A DNA stretch of 64,000 nucleotides. It comes from an uncultured Pseudomonadales bacterium. Lineage in GTDB: Bacteria; Pseudomonadota; Gammaproteobacteria; Pseudomonadales; Cellvibrionaceae. Within the stretch, counting starts at the first letter, position 1. Every line of letters begins with the position of its first letter. A model generated the notes under the pieces. That model was not told where the DNA came from. It saw only the letters and a program-made list of their open reading frames with translations, and did not search any database. Location of the stretch: positions 186,001 through 250,000 of the forward strand of contig CANLDL010000002.1 of the NCBI GenBank assembly GCA_947489425.1, in the 5' to 3' direction. The translations under genes were made by a program, and so were the position numbers. Below, in pieces: positions 8,889-17,471 of the stretch.

Positions 8889-9488
8889 TCATAATTCAAA
8901 CCAATTTAACCTAGGCCCTAAGTTATAAATCTCTGTTTTACGTACTTGGCTCGATTGGCCCCATGAAAAATGCATATGGCCACATAAATTCAATTTGGGC
9001 TGCTGTTTTTCTATGGCATGGAGTATCGCTTCGCTACCATCATGAATACCATCTTCTTCGACATCCACATGGCCTAAAGGCGGAGTATGAGTTATTAATA
9101 CATCATAGTTTTGGCTATTTGATAAAATTTCCTCTGCTGTTTTTTCACTGAGAGATTCATTCCAATGGGCATTATTACGTGCAGGAATTTCACCCCCTAA
9201 GCCTAAAAATACAAACCTATCTATCTCAACACTGTCTCCATGTAAAAAATAACCTAGCGGCCAATTATCACACAACGACTTTAACTCTGCGATATTATCA
9301 TGGTTACCTGGCACGATAATCACAGGGATAGATGCCATTTTTAAGATATCAATTGTATCTGATGCGCCTTGACCACAAGTGGCGAAATCTCCTGCGCCAA
9401 TAATAACGTCGGCTTTAACACTTGACTCTACTATTTCTCTCGCTACTTTTTTATTTTGATGAATATCACTGAAAGCAAGAATCTTCAT
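8889..9488 (-). CDS. calcineurin-like metallophosphoesterase
   Basis: This 199-residue single-domain enzyme contains the full metallophosphoesterase motif set: the first metal site SDIHQN (D-x-H), VIIGAGDFA (GD), VPGNHDN (GNHD), VLITHTPPLG and NLCGHMHFSWG (GHxH). Such enzymes hydrolyse phosphomono- or phosphodiesters with a dinuclear metal centre in the cytoplasm. The closest style is the YfcE-like or 'Icc-related' small phosphoesterases. It follows the DMT permease gene by 21 bases on the same strand, suggesting co-transcription. The physiological substrate is unknown. Confidence 0.85.
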   Translation of the reverse strand: MKILAFSDIHQNKKVAREIVESSVKADVIIGAGDFATCGQGASDTIDILKMASIPVIIVPGNHDNIAELKSLCDNWPLGYFLHGDSVEIDRFVFLGLGGEIPARNNAHWNESLSEKTAEEILSNSQNYDVLITHTPPLGHVDVEEDGIHDGSEAILHAIEKQQPKLNLCGHMHFSWGQSSQVRKTEIYNLGPRLNWFEL

Positions 9489-9509
9489 ACTAACTCCCTT
9501 AAAAAAGTG

Positions 9510-10358
9510 CTATTTTGAAAAGCGCATTAAAACAGCGCCCAACAAAGTCACCATCGTCGAAAATACTTTTGTTAAATTAAGTTGCTCACGTAAAAAGAAC
9601 GTACCTATTAATAGCGCAAAAATAATACTTGTTTCACGAAGAGCAGTGACTAAAGCAATAGGCGCCTGCGTAAATGCCCATACCACTAATGTATACGCTA
9701 TAAAAGAAGCACTGCCTCCGATAAAAAACACGCGTTTGCCCTGACGCGGCAACGTTTTTAAAACACTGGGGTTAATAAAACTCATAATAATGCACCATAC
9801 AATTGCATTACCTATTCCAAGCCAAGCATAGAAACCGATGGCAGTACCTGCTAATCGCGCACCTATACCATCATTTAATGAATATGCAGCAATAAAACAA
9901 CCAGTAAGAAAAGCAAACCACGCAGCGTTAACATTACGCAAGCCGTCTTGCTGGCGCACAATACTTAGACTCAAAACCCCTGCAACAATAATTAAGATCG
10001 CCAGCTGATCTATTGGCCTTAGAACAACACCTAAAAATAAAATTGACACTAATGCCACTAATAAAGGTGCCGTGCCACGAGCAATGGGGTATACCTGAGT
10101 CAAATCGCCAAGGCGATAAGATTGCAATAACAGTAGTTGATAACCTGTATGAAAAAATAAACTAGCAATGATATAGGGCCAGCTTTCAGGTGCAGGAGAA
10201 GGTACAAATAAAAGGGATAATGAAGCTATTGGTACGTGACCTAATACAACACCCGTCATGTTAAGGCCTTTATTTTTTCCACCTTTAACAATAGAATTCC
10301 ACACCGCATGTAATAGCGCTGCAAAAATGACAATACAAAAAATAGTAATGCTCATCAT
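9510..10358 (-). CDS. EamA/DMT-family transporter
   Basis: The 282-residue protein is almost entirely hydrophobic, with about ten predicted membrane helices in two repeats, as usual for the drug/metabolite transporter superfamily. The second EamA copy ends with AFTQAPIALVTALRETSIIF and ALLIGTFFLREQLNLTKVFS, the characteristic C-terminal pattern. It starts at tandem ATG codons behind an AAGGAG ribosome site 6 bases away. Substrates in this family include amino acids, nucleosides and drugs, and cannot be predicted here. It is probably in one transcript with the phosphoesterase downstream. Confidence 0.85.
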   Translation of the reverse strand: MMSITIFCIVIFAALLHAVWNSIVKGGKNKGLNMTGVVLGHVPIASLSLLFVPSPAPESWPYIIASLFFHTGYQLLLLQSYRLGDLTQVYPIARGTAPLLVALVSILFLGVVLRPIDQLAILIIVAGVLSLSIVRQQDGLRNVNAAWFAFLTGCFIAAYSLNDGIGARLAGTAIGFYAWLGIGNAIVWCIIMSFINPSVLKTLPRQGKRVFFIGGSASFIAYTLVVWAFTQAPIALVTALRETSIIFALLIGTFFLREQLNLTKVFSTMVTLLGAVLMRFSK

Positions 10359-10471
10359 ACAGCTCCTTGAAATTCAATAAACGACAGGCTATGTCATATT
10401 AATCGATACAAAATAAAAGAGTAGTGCCAATGATCCAAGCCAGGTAACACCAAAGATCAAATGAAAGGGTA

Positions 10472-10954
10472 TTAATTTGACATATTCTTTAATTGGGAAA
10501 AGACAACGCCGCCTTTTTGTGCGTAACGCAGTCCTTGCTTCGCAAAATAGCTAGACTGCCTAGTATTTTGCAAACCTCGATACGCTTTAGCTAAAGCCAA
10601 ATACAAACGTGGCTCTTTTCGGTTAATCCGCAAGCCTCGCTCAGCGGTAGTAATGGCTTTTTTATAATCGGCTGTTATCAATTGTCGATTGGCTTGATTG
10701 ACTAACCTATCAATAATAGGTACTGCTGTTTTTTTTGTATCAGGCCTTACTGGTGACAATATTGCAATATCTGTCCGATCATCTGACTTTTCGCTTGGAC
10801 TATTAGCACCTTTTTGTGAATTTCTGTAGGCAGGTTCCCCACCAGAATCTCGAATAGTCACAGGGCCTGTTGTTGATGCACAGGAGATGAGGAATAACGT
10901 CATTAAAGTAATGGCTAAATGCGCTCGATACGGGAAGCTACTTTCTTTTTTCAT
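10472..10954 (-). CDS. lpoP: LpoP-like TPR lipoprotein, predicted PBP1b activator
   Basis: This 160-residue protein has a lipoprotein signal ending LMTLFLISC, a disordered polar linker, and a C-terminal helical repeat region (VNQANRQLITADYKKAITTA, then LRINRKEPRLYLALAKAYRG) that fits one to two TPR units. It begins 48 bases after the mrcB stop. In Pseudomonas aeruginosa the outer-membrane lipoprotein LpoP, a TPR protein encoded next to ponB, activates PBP1b. Position, lipobox and repeats agree with that role here. The ATG at 10954 gives a clean signal peptide; an in-frame TTG at 10975 is less likely. Function is inferred from context and architecture. Confidence 0.75.
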   Translation of the reverse strand: MKKESSFPYRAHLAITLMTLFLISCASTTGPVTIRDSGGEPAYRNSQKGANSPSEKSDDRTDIAILSPVRPDTKKTAVPIIDRLVNQANRQLITADYKKAITTAERGLRINRKEPRLYLALAKAYRGLQNTRQSSYFAKQGLRYAQKGGVVFSQLKNMSN

Positions 10955-11001
10955 AAACGTTAATACTGTATCCAATAAAAATAATTACAGATCATACTAT
11001 G

Positions 11002-13311
11002 CTATCTGAATAGCTTTTTAAACCAACGAGATACAGAGCCGCTAACTAAGTCGCAATCTGTTTTTTGCACAGGCTGAGATCCCTCAATAAAGGGAACAAG
11101 CTGTGCATTGTTGCAACCTTCTGCACTACGCAAGCTATTTTTTTGATCTATCCAATAATACTCAATAGTATCAGGTGCAGTTTGAGAAATGCTTTGAGTA
11201 TCGATACGCTTAAAAATATCGCTCCAGATTTTTAATGCACCGCTACTACCTGTTAACACTGTAGGTTTGTTGTCATCGTTCCCGACCCAAACAACACCTA
11301 AATGATCACCACTATAACCTGCAAACCAACTATCTCGCTGATCATTCGTTGTTCCGGTCTTACCGGCCAGTGCAAGCTCAGCTGGCAGCGTATTATAAAC
11401 CCTACGCCCTGTGCCAATCCGCATTACAGCCTGCAAACCATAATGCATTAAATGGCTTTGCTCTACACTAAATCTAGGCTCACTCGATAAACCATAGCGT
11501 TTTAATGGCTGGTTAGTAGCATCCATTACCGAACGAATTGCACGCAGCGGCGTATAAACACCATCAGCAGCCAAGGTATGGTATAAATGACTAACATCGA
11601 AAGGGGTTAAGGTAATCGCACCTAGCAATAGTGACGGGAAGGGATTTATATCTTTTTGTAAACCCGCTTGCTTTAAAGTGCCAATAACATTTTCGACACC
11701 CACTTCTAAACCTAAGCGAGCCGCCGCCTGATTATGTGAGTAGGCCAATGCTTGATACAAAGGCAAAAAGCCATGGGATTGTTTTGAGTAATTTTGTGGT
11801 TGCCATAAAGAGCCATCGGGCAGCTCAACACTCAAAGGGGCATCTTCAATAATACTAGTCAGCTGATATTTTTGTGGTTGCTGTAAGGCACTCAAATAGA
11901 CAAAAGGCTTAACTAATGAGCCTATCTGACGTTCGGCATCAAGGACACGGTTAAAACCACTAAAACGTGGGTTAGCATCACCCACAGCTGCAATAATTTC
12001 GCCACTACCCACTGCAGTAACAATAGCCGCTGCCTGTAATTTTGTATCTTTAGATTGCTGATTAAGCGCTCGCATTTGCCGCACAATCGATTGTTCTGTC
12101 TCTCGCTGCACAATAGGTGATAAAGTTGTAAAAATACGCAAGCCTTCGCTTTGTAAATCCTCACTCCGATAATCTTGTTGCAGTTGCCTTTTAACAATAT
12201 CTAAAAATGCTGGGTACTCGCCTATTTGCTTATTAGAGGGAGAGACAATATCTAGTGGTTTTTTTAATGAGGTTTGCAACTCGGCTTTACTAATCAAGCC
12301 ACTCTCGTGCATCACTCGCAGAACAAGGTTACGCCTAGTCGTCGCACGCTTAGCCGAGCGCCAAGGATTGTAATAAGAGGCGCCCTTAACAACACCCACT
12401 AAAAGTGCAATTTGATGAGACTTTAAATTCGCAAGCGGCTGATTAAAATAATGTTTAGCCGCCAAGCCAAAACCATTAATAGAGCGAGGCCCGCTTTGAC
12501 CTAAATAGACCTCATTAATATAAGCCTCAAGGATATCTGCCTTGGTATAATGCAACTCCAATAACACAGACATAACGGCCTCTTGCACTTTACGCCACAA
12601 GCTACGCTTTTGTGTTAAATAAAAGTTTTTAACCAGCTGCTGCGTTAAGGTACTACCGCCCTGCACAAAACCACCCGCTTTCACATTGGCAAGCATTGCA
12701 CGACTAATACCTTTTACAGAAATACCAAAATGGTGAGCAAAGTTTTTATCTTCGACCGCAATCAAAGCCTCACCTAATAATGGAGGGACCTTCTCAAGTG
12801 AGACCAACACTCTATCTTCACCATGACTTGGATAAATACTGCCTATTTCCTGAGGCTCAAGTCGTAAAATAAGGTCATCTGCACCTTGTAAGCTAGCTAC
12901 CTGATTTCCATTAAAAGTAACTCTATAACGAGAAGCCAACTCTGGCTGATCCCAAAAGACAAAGCCTTTGGAATAAAAATCATACTGGGAACCTCTTTTA
13001 ACGACTTGGCCTGGGGCACTTATTTCACCGACAAAGTCATAACCCAAAGCACGTAATTCGTGTTCAAACTTAGCGGCACTGAGAGATAAGCCTTCGTATA
13101 GCTCCATGGGTTGGGCATAAACACGCGCAGGAATGGCCCATTTTTTACCATCAAATTTCCCTCGGACAGTAAAGTCTAGATAAACAACCCACAAGCCGAT
13201 AGTAACCAAACCAAATAGAAAGACTCGCCAAAATAGGTAACGTATCAAAGAAGGGGATTTTTTCGCCTGCGCGCGGCGGCGGCTTTTGGTACGACGTGTT
13301 TTTTTAGCCAT
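11002..13311 (-). CDS. mrcB: penicillin-binding protein 1B (bifunctional glycosyltransferase/transpeptidase)
   Basis: This 769-residue class A PBP has a basic cytoplasmic tail and one membrane helix (about 24-45). A UB2H-like domain spans ~65-150. The GT51 glycosyltransferase has its catalytic Glu in VEDKNF at residue 187 and GGSTLTQQLVKNF at 218-230. The transpeptidase has SLVK (nucleophile S465), SHN (525-527) and KTGTT (651-655). It polymerises and crosslinks peptidoglycan from lipid II in the periplasm. Length and UB2H presence separate it from PBP1a. The next gene downstream encodes the presumed activator LpoP. All catalytic motifs are intact. Confidence 0.96.
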   Translation of the reverse strand: MAKKTRRTKSRRRAQAKKSPSLIRYLFWRVFLFGLVTIGLWVVYLDFTVRGKFDGKKWAIPARVYAQPMELYEGLSLSAAKFEHELRALGYDFVGEISAPGQVVKRGSQYDFYSKGFVFWDQPELASRYRVTFNGNQVASLQGADDLILRLEPQEIGSIYPSHGEDRVLVSLEKVPPLLGEALIAVEDKNFAHHFGISVKGISRAMLANVKAGGFVQGGSTLTQQLVKNFYLTQKRSLWRKVQEAVMSVLLELHYTKADILEAYINEVYLGQSGPRSINGFGLAAKHYFNQPLANLKSHQIALLVGVVKGASYYNPWRSAKRATTRRNLVLRVMHESGLISKAELQTSLKKPLDIVSPSNKQIGEYPAFLDIVKRQLQQDYRSEDLQSEGLRIFTTLSPIVQRETEQSIVRQMRALNQQSKDTKLQAAAIVTAVGSGEIIAAVGDANPRFSGFNRVLDAERQIGSLVKPFVYLSALQQPQKYQLTSIIEDAPLSVELPDGSLWQPQNYSKQSHGFLPLYQALAYSHNQAAARLGLEVGVENVIGTLKQAGLQKDINPFPSLLLGAITLTPFDVSHLYHTLAADGVYTPLRAIRSVMDATNQPLKRYGLSSEPRFSVEQSHLMHYGLQAVMRIGTGRRVYNTLPAELALAGKTGTTNDQRDSWFAGYSGDHLGVVWVGNDDNKPTVLTGSSGALKIWSDIFKRIDTQSISQTAPDTIEYYWIDQKNSLRSAEGCNNAQLVPFIEGSQPVQKTDCDLVSGSVSRWFKKLFR

Positions 13312-13477
13312 AGAGCCTTATATAAAATGCAGTGCAGAAGAATGATTAAATCCCAATGCATATGAGTAGATAATTCAGCATTATAACCGTAAACGCTTAC
13401 TTTTTACTGGAAGCTTCGCTAAAGTGTGACATTAAATAGAGAATACCCTCACACAAATAAAAAGAGCCAAAAAAGTA

Positions 13478-14473
13478 ATGAATCAATATCATATCTACGG
13501 CATTGGTGCCGCACTCGTCGATACTGAAATAGAAGTAACCGATGCAGAACTACAATCTTTTGATATCGACAAGGGAGTAATGACACTTGTCGATGAAGAT
13601 AGACAACACGAGCTTATGGATAAGCTATCGGACCATCTTATCGCCTCAAAACGTGCTAGCGGTGGCTCTGGCGCTAATACCATCATTGCAGCCAGCTATT
13701 TTGGCGCTAATACCTTTTACTCTTGTAAAGTAGCCGACGATGAAAACGGAAAATTTTATATTAATGATATGCAAGCGGCGAATGTTGCTATGCCAAATGG
13801 CCCCGCCAAAACTGGAATTACAGGTAAATGCCTTGTAATGATAACCCCTGATGCAGAACGTACTATGAACACCTTTCTGGGCATTAGCGAGACAGTATCG
13901 AGTGCCGAGCTCGACATCGACGCGATTAAAAACTCCGCCTATGTCTATATAGAAGGTTATCTTGTCTCATCCCAGACGGGTCGAGCTGCCGCTATTGAGT
14001 GCCGTAAAATTGCCGAGGCCAATAATGTAAAAACATCTTTGAGCTTATCTGACCCTGCCATGGTGCAGTTTTTTCACGATGGTTTAACTGAAATGATAGG
14101 CGACAAAGTCGACTTGTTATTTTGCAATCTCGACGAGGCATTGGCTTACACCAAAACCGATAGCCTTGACGCAGCCTGCAATACGCTAAAAGCCATTGCC
14201 AATGAGTTTGTTATTACACTGGGTAGCAAAGGGGCTTTAATTTATGATGGCAAGAACTCAATTAACATTGCACCTTGCGAAACCAAGGCTATTGACACCA
14301 ATGGTGCCGGAGATATGTTTGCCGGTGCATTTTTATATGCACTAACTCAAGGGCATACCCATGAACAAGCGGGTAATCTTGCAAGCCTTGCCTCATCGAA
14401 GGTTGTTAGCCAGTTTGGGCCACGCTTAAAACCCGAACAGCATAAAGTAATACTTGATAGCGTTATTGACTAA
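13478..14473 (+). CDS. PfkB-family kinase, adenosine kinase-like
   Basis: The 331-residue protein carries the ribokinase-family signatures. The glycine motif is KRASGGSGANTIIAASYFG, and the C-terminal PfkB signature is DTNGAGDMFAGAFLYALTQG, with the catalytic Asp in GAGD. The start, YHIYGIGAALVDTEIEV, and overall length match proteins annotated in gammaproteobacteria as adenosine kinase, which transfers the ATP gamma-phosphate to the ribose 5'-OH. Substrate assignment within PfkB enzymes is unreliable without assay, so other nucleosides or sugars are possible. It is divergent from mrcB and ends at a strong terminator (14518-14551). Confidence 0.85.
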   Translation: MNQYHIYGIGAALVDTEIEVTDAELQSFDIDKGVMTLVDEDRQHELMDKLSDHLIASKRASGGSGANTIIAASYFGANTFYSCKVADDENGKFYINDMQAANVAMPNGPAKTGITGKCLVMITPDAERTMNTFLGISETVSSAELDIDAIKNSAYVYIEGYLVSSQTGRAAAIECRKIAEANNVKTSLSLSDPAMVQFFHDGLTEMIGDKVDLLFCNLDEALAYTKTDSLDAACNTLKAIANEFVITLGSKGALIYDGKNSINIAPCETKAIDTNGAGDMFAGAFLYALTQGHTHEQAGNLASLASSKVVSQFGPRLKPEQHKVILDSVID

Positions 14474-14517
14474 GTATTACTCAACACTTTAGCTAACTAA
14501 CCCACCTGCTATTTATT

Positions 14518-14551
14518 AAAAATTATCGCCTATTTATAGGCGATAATTTTT
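14518..14551. terminator. intrinsic terminator after the PfkB kinase gene
   Basis: A perfect 15-bp stem (14518-14532 with 14537-14551) closes a 4-base loop and is flanked by A-runs and T-runs, so it can act on transcripts from either strand. It separates the kinase from the FGE-like gene. Confidence 0.9.
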
Positions 14552-14622
14552 ATATCACTGAATTTTTACCTTGCATTCTTTGTCCTATATAAGGTATTCA
14601 ACAATCGTTGGCAACTTATAGC

Positions 14623-15519
14623 ATGCAATCATCTATTACAAACGTAAACAACCTTAAACATACAGCGCTTAGCACCGTAGTAGTAACCCTATGGTTACTA
14701 GCGACTACGCTAAGTGCTGATAGCAACGCAGAGGCACTTTTATTACCAATTGAAACGGTAATAGTACCCGCTGGAGAGACCATTATTGGCTCCGATAAAA
14801 AAGAGCGCGAATATGGCTATTCTATAGACGAAGCCGCCTATGGACATTCAATTACCAGAGAGCGAGGCTGGTACGACGTTGAATTTAAGCGACAAACCAT
14901 AAACCTTCGTGAATTCTCGATCACTAAAAATTTAATTACCAATGCACAATACGCTGATTTTCTTCAAGATACAGGGCATACACCACCTACTGTGAGCCAA
15001 AAAGAATGGCAAAACTATGGTCTCAATCACCATTATTCTGGTGCCAAGCCCTATATTTGGCATTCAAGCACACCACCACAAGGGCGTGAACATCACCCTA
15101 TTGTTATGGTGAGCCAATCAGATGTGCAGGCCTATGCAAAGTGGCTGTCTAAAAAAACAGGGCAAACGTGGCGCCTGCCCACAGAGCATGAATGGGAAAA
15201 GTCTGTACGTGGTACTGATGGGCGCTATTTCCCTTGGGGTAACAACTATGATGCCAGTCAATTAAACAGTCATGACCAAGGGCCTTTTGCTACATTGCCC
15301 GTAGGAACTTTTAGCAGAGCCAAAAGCCCCTACGGCTTACTCGATGGCGCAGGGCAAGTCTTTGAGTGGACATCAACTCCAGCCAAAAAAGGCAGGCACA
15401 TCGTTAAAGGCGGTTCTTGGGATGATAAAGGCTGTGGTGTTTGTCGTGCAGCAGCAAGGCATTCTCGCCCCGACGACATCAAACATATTATTATTGGTTT
15501 TCGCTTAATAAAGGAGTAA
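14623..15519 (+). CDS. exported formylglycine-generating-enzyme-like (SUMF1/FGE-sulfatase domain) protein
   Basis: The protein has a signal-peptide-like N-terminus (hydrophobic run STVVVTLWLLATTLS) and a ~250-residue FGE-sulfatase domain. Family hallmarks are TNAQYADFLQDTGHTPP, HPIVMVSQSDVQAYAKWLSK, WRLPTEHEWEKSVRG, YFPWGN, SPYGLLDGAGQVFEWT and the terminal GGSWDD ... GFRLIKE. Two cysteines (GCGVC) lie in the region of the FGE active site, but they do not line up with the canonical C-x4-C arrangement, so true sulfatase activation is doubtful. Periplasmic carbohydrate-metabolism roles are known for related proteins. The start is uncertain: a TTG five codons upstream (14608) has a slightly better ribosome site. 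Confidence 0.8.
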   Translation: MQSSITNVNNLKHTALSTVVVTLWLLATTLSADSNAEALLLPIETVIVPAGETIIGSDKKEREYGYSIDEAAYGHSITRERGWYDVEFKRQTINLREFSITKNLITNAQYADFLQDTGHTPPTVSQKEWQNYGLNHHYSGAKPYIWHSSTPPQGREHHPIVMVSQSDVQAYAKWLSKKTGQTWRLPTEHEWEKSVRGTDGRYFPWGNNYDASQLNSHDQGPFATLPVGTFSRAKSPYGLLDGAGQVFEWTSTPAKKGRHIVKGGSWDDKGCGVCRAAARHSRPDDIKHIIIGFRLIKE

Positions 15520-15761
15520 ACCAATAGCACAATCACCTCCCCTACCTTCAGATAAATATTCTTAGTTATACTATTAGTCATTTCCTTAAAAAACTGGTAG
15601 GACCGCCACATCCCTTGTTATTACTGAGCTTTAGAACATACATTCACCTACGCGAGAAAAATGTTTTCCACCTAAAAAGTGCGCAATAAACAATATTAGC
15701 TACACTAAAATAAATAGAGACAATAAATGCGATAGCCAAATACAATGTAGGGGAAGTATTA

Positions 15762-17402
15762 ATGAATTATCTATCCAATATGACAATACGGCTAAGGCTA
15801 ACACTGGGCTTTGGCTTTATTCTCGCTTTAATAATGATATTAACTGTATTAGGTATACAAAAAGTTAATTTTATTAACGAGACACTCTCGACAATTACAG
15901 ACATAAACTCAGTAAAACAACGCTATGCCATTAACTACAGAGGGAGTGTGCACGATAGGGCGATTGCCATACGTGATGTTGCCCTTGCGATGAATGATCA
16001 GCAGATAACCACTTTTGAGCAGGAGATTGTTGAATTAGAGCAATTTTATGATGAATCTGAAGTGAACATGCAGTCAATGATAAACTCAGGCACCCACTTT
16101 GCTGATAAAGAACGCGCTATACTTAGCGACATCCAGTCCATAAAACAGCAAACTCTGCCCCTTATACAATCCATTATACAAAATAAAAAAGACGGGAAAA
16201 ACGTCGAAGATCAAGTGTTAATGAAAGCAAGGCCAGCGTTTACCGCTTGGCTTAATAGCATCAACCAATTTATTGATTATCAAGAACAAGCCAACCAAGT
16301 AGCAACACCAAAGGCGCGTGAAGTAGCTGAGAACTTCCAAGAACTTATGTTATTACTCAGTGCCATCGCAATTGTTATTAGTACACTCATCGGTATCACT
16401 ATTGAACGCAGTATATTACGCTCCCTCGGGAGCGAGCCCTGTCAGGCAAAACTCTCTATCGAGACGCTTGCGCAAGGCGACTTATCTACCCCTATAGAGA
16501 CCACCTATAGCAACAGTATGATTTCACATCTATGCCTCATGCGTAAACAAATAGGTACTACTGTGGCAAATATTACCAATGCATCACGCGAATTATCTGG
16601 CAAGATCACCGTCGTTGCAGACAGCTCAAAGCAAGTTCTCAGTGCTGCTAAAAACCAAGCATCTCTCACCGAAGAGACTGCCTCTCAGCTTGATAATATT
16701 CGCACGAGTAGCGACCAGGTTTCTCAAATCGCTGCACGTACAGAAGAAAACTCAGGCATGACCGTAAAATATGCCAAAGAAGGTCGTGAAGTTATCCACG
16801 CCAGCGCCAAAGAAATGGAGCTTATTTCAACCACAGTTAATTCTACCGTAGAGCAAATACGCTTACTGGCCGAACACACAGAAAAAATCGGTGGCATTGC
16901 CAATGTTATTAGCGGTATCTCTGAGCAAACAAATTTATTAGCACTCAATGCTGCTATTGAGGCTGCTAGAGCCGGTGAATCCGGGCGAGGATTTGCAGTT
17001 GTGGCTGACGAGGTCAGGCAACTCGCTCAAAGAACGGGTGAGGCAACAGGTCAAATTGAGAGCATGATTGGTGAGGTACAAACACAGACAGAAGCATCGG
17101 TTGCCGCGATGGAAATGACACAGCCGCAAGTAGAGAACGGCCGAGAACAAACACTTAAAGCAACAGAGCTACTACAACATATAGAAAAACAAGCATCAGA
17201 CTCTTTAACCCAGGTCCAAGAGGTTGTCGAAGCGGCATCGACTCAGGTTACATCGATTGGGGAGATATCAAAAGCGATGGATCAAATTGCAGAAATGTCG
17301 GGTAAGTCTATCGAATCGATACAAAACAATAACGCAGCGACCGACACGCTCAATCAATTGGCAGCAGACTTAAGAGAAGATGTAAGCTTCTTCAAAATTT
17401 AG
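15762..17402 (+). CDS. methyl-accepting chemotaxis protein
   Basis: This 546-residue transducer has an N-terminal membrane helix (LTLGFGFILALIMILTVLGI) and a periplasmic four-helix-bundle sensor of about 160 residues. A second helix is near 190-210 (LLLSAIAIVISTLIGITI), followed by a HAMP segment and a long cytoplasmic coiled coil. The hairpin tip carries the universal signalling sequence ISEQTNLLALNAAIEAARAG then ESGRGFAVVADEVRQLAQR. It would signal through CheA/CheW in a polar array. The ligand is unknown. No che genes adjoin it; a CheV gene lies far away at 61054. An intrinsic terminator follows immediately. Confidence 0.95.
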   Translation: MNYLSNMTIRLRLTLGFGFILALIMILTVLGIQKVNFINETLSTITDINSVKQRYAINYRGSVHDRAIAIRDVALAMNDQQITTFEQEIVELEQFYDESEVNMQSMINSGTHFADKERAILSDIQSIKQQTLPLIQSIIQNKKDGKNVEDQVLMKARPAFTAWLNSINQFIDYQEQANQVATPKAREVAENFQELMLLLSAIAIVISTLIGITIERSILRSLGSEPCQAKLSIETLAQGDLSTPIETTYSNSMISHLCLMRKQIGTTVANITNASRELSGKITVVADSSKQVLSAAKNQASLTEETASQLDNIRTSSDQVSQIAARTEENSGMTVKYAKEGREVIHASAKEMELISTTVNSTVEQIRLLAEHTEKIGGIANVISGISEQTNLLALNAAIEAARAGESGRGFAVVADEVRQLAQRTGEATGQIESMIGEVQTQTEASVAAMEMTQPQVENGREQTLKATELLQHIEKQASDSLTQVQEVVEAASTQVTSIGEISKAMDQIAEMSGKSIESIQNNNAATDTLNQLAADLREDVSFFKI

Positions 17403-17421
17403 TGCAACAATATTACTTAAA

Positions 17422-17447
17422 AAGCATGGGCCTAATCACCCATGCTT
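17422..17447. terminator. bidirectional intrinsic terminator
   Basis: A perfect 9-bp inverted repeat (17422-17430 and 17439-17447) with an 8-base loop sits between the convergent chemoreceptor and glycerophosphodiesterase genes. T-rich sequence follows on the plus strand, and an A-run upstream supplies T's on the minus strand. Confidence 0.85.
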
Positions 17448-17471
17448 CTTTATTACGACCCAACAAGTTGT

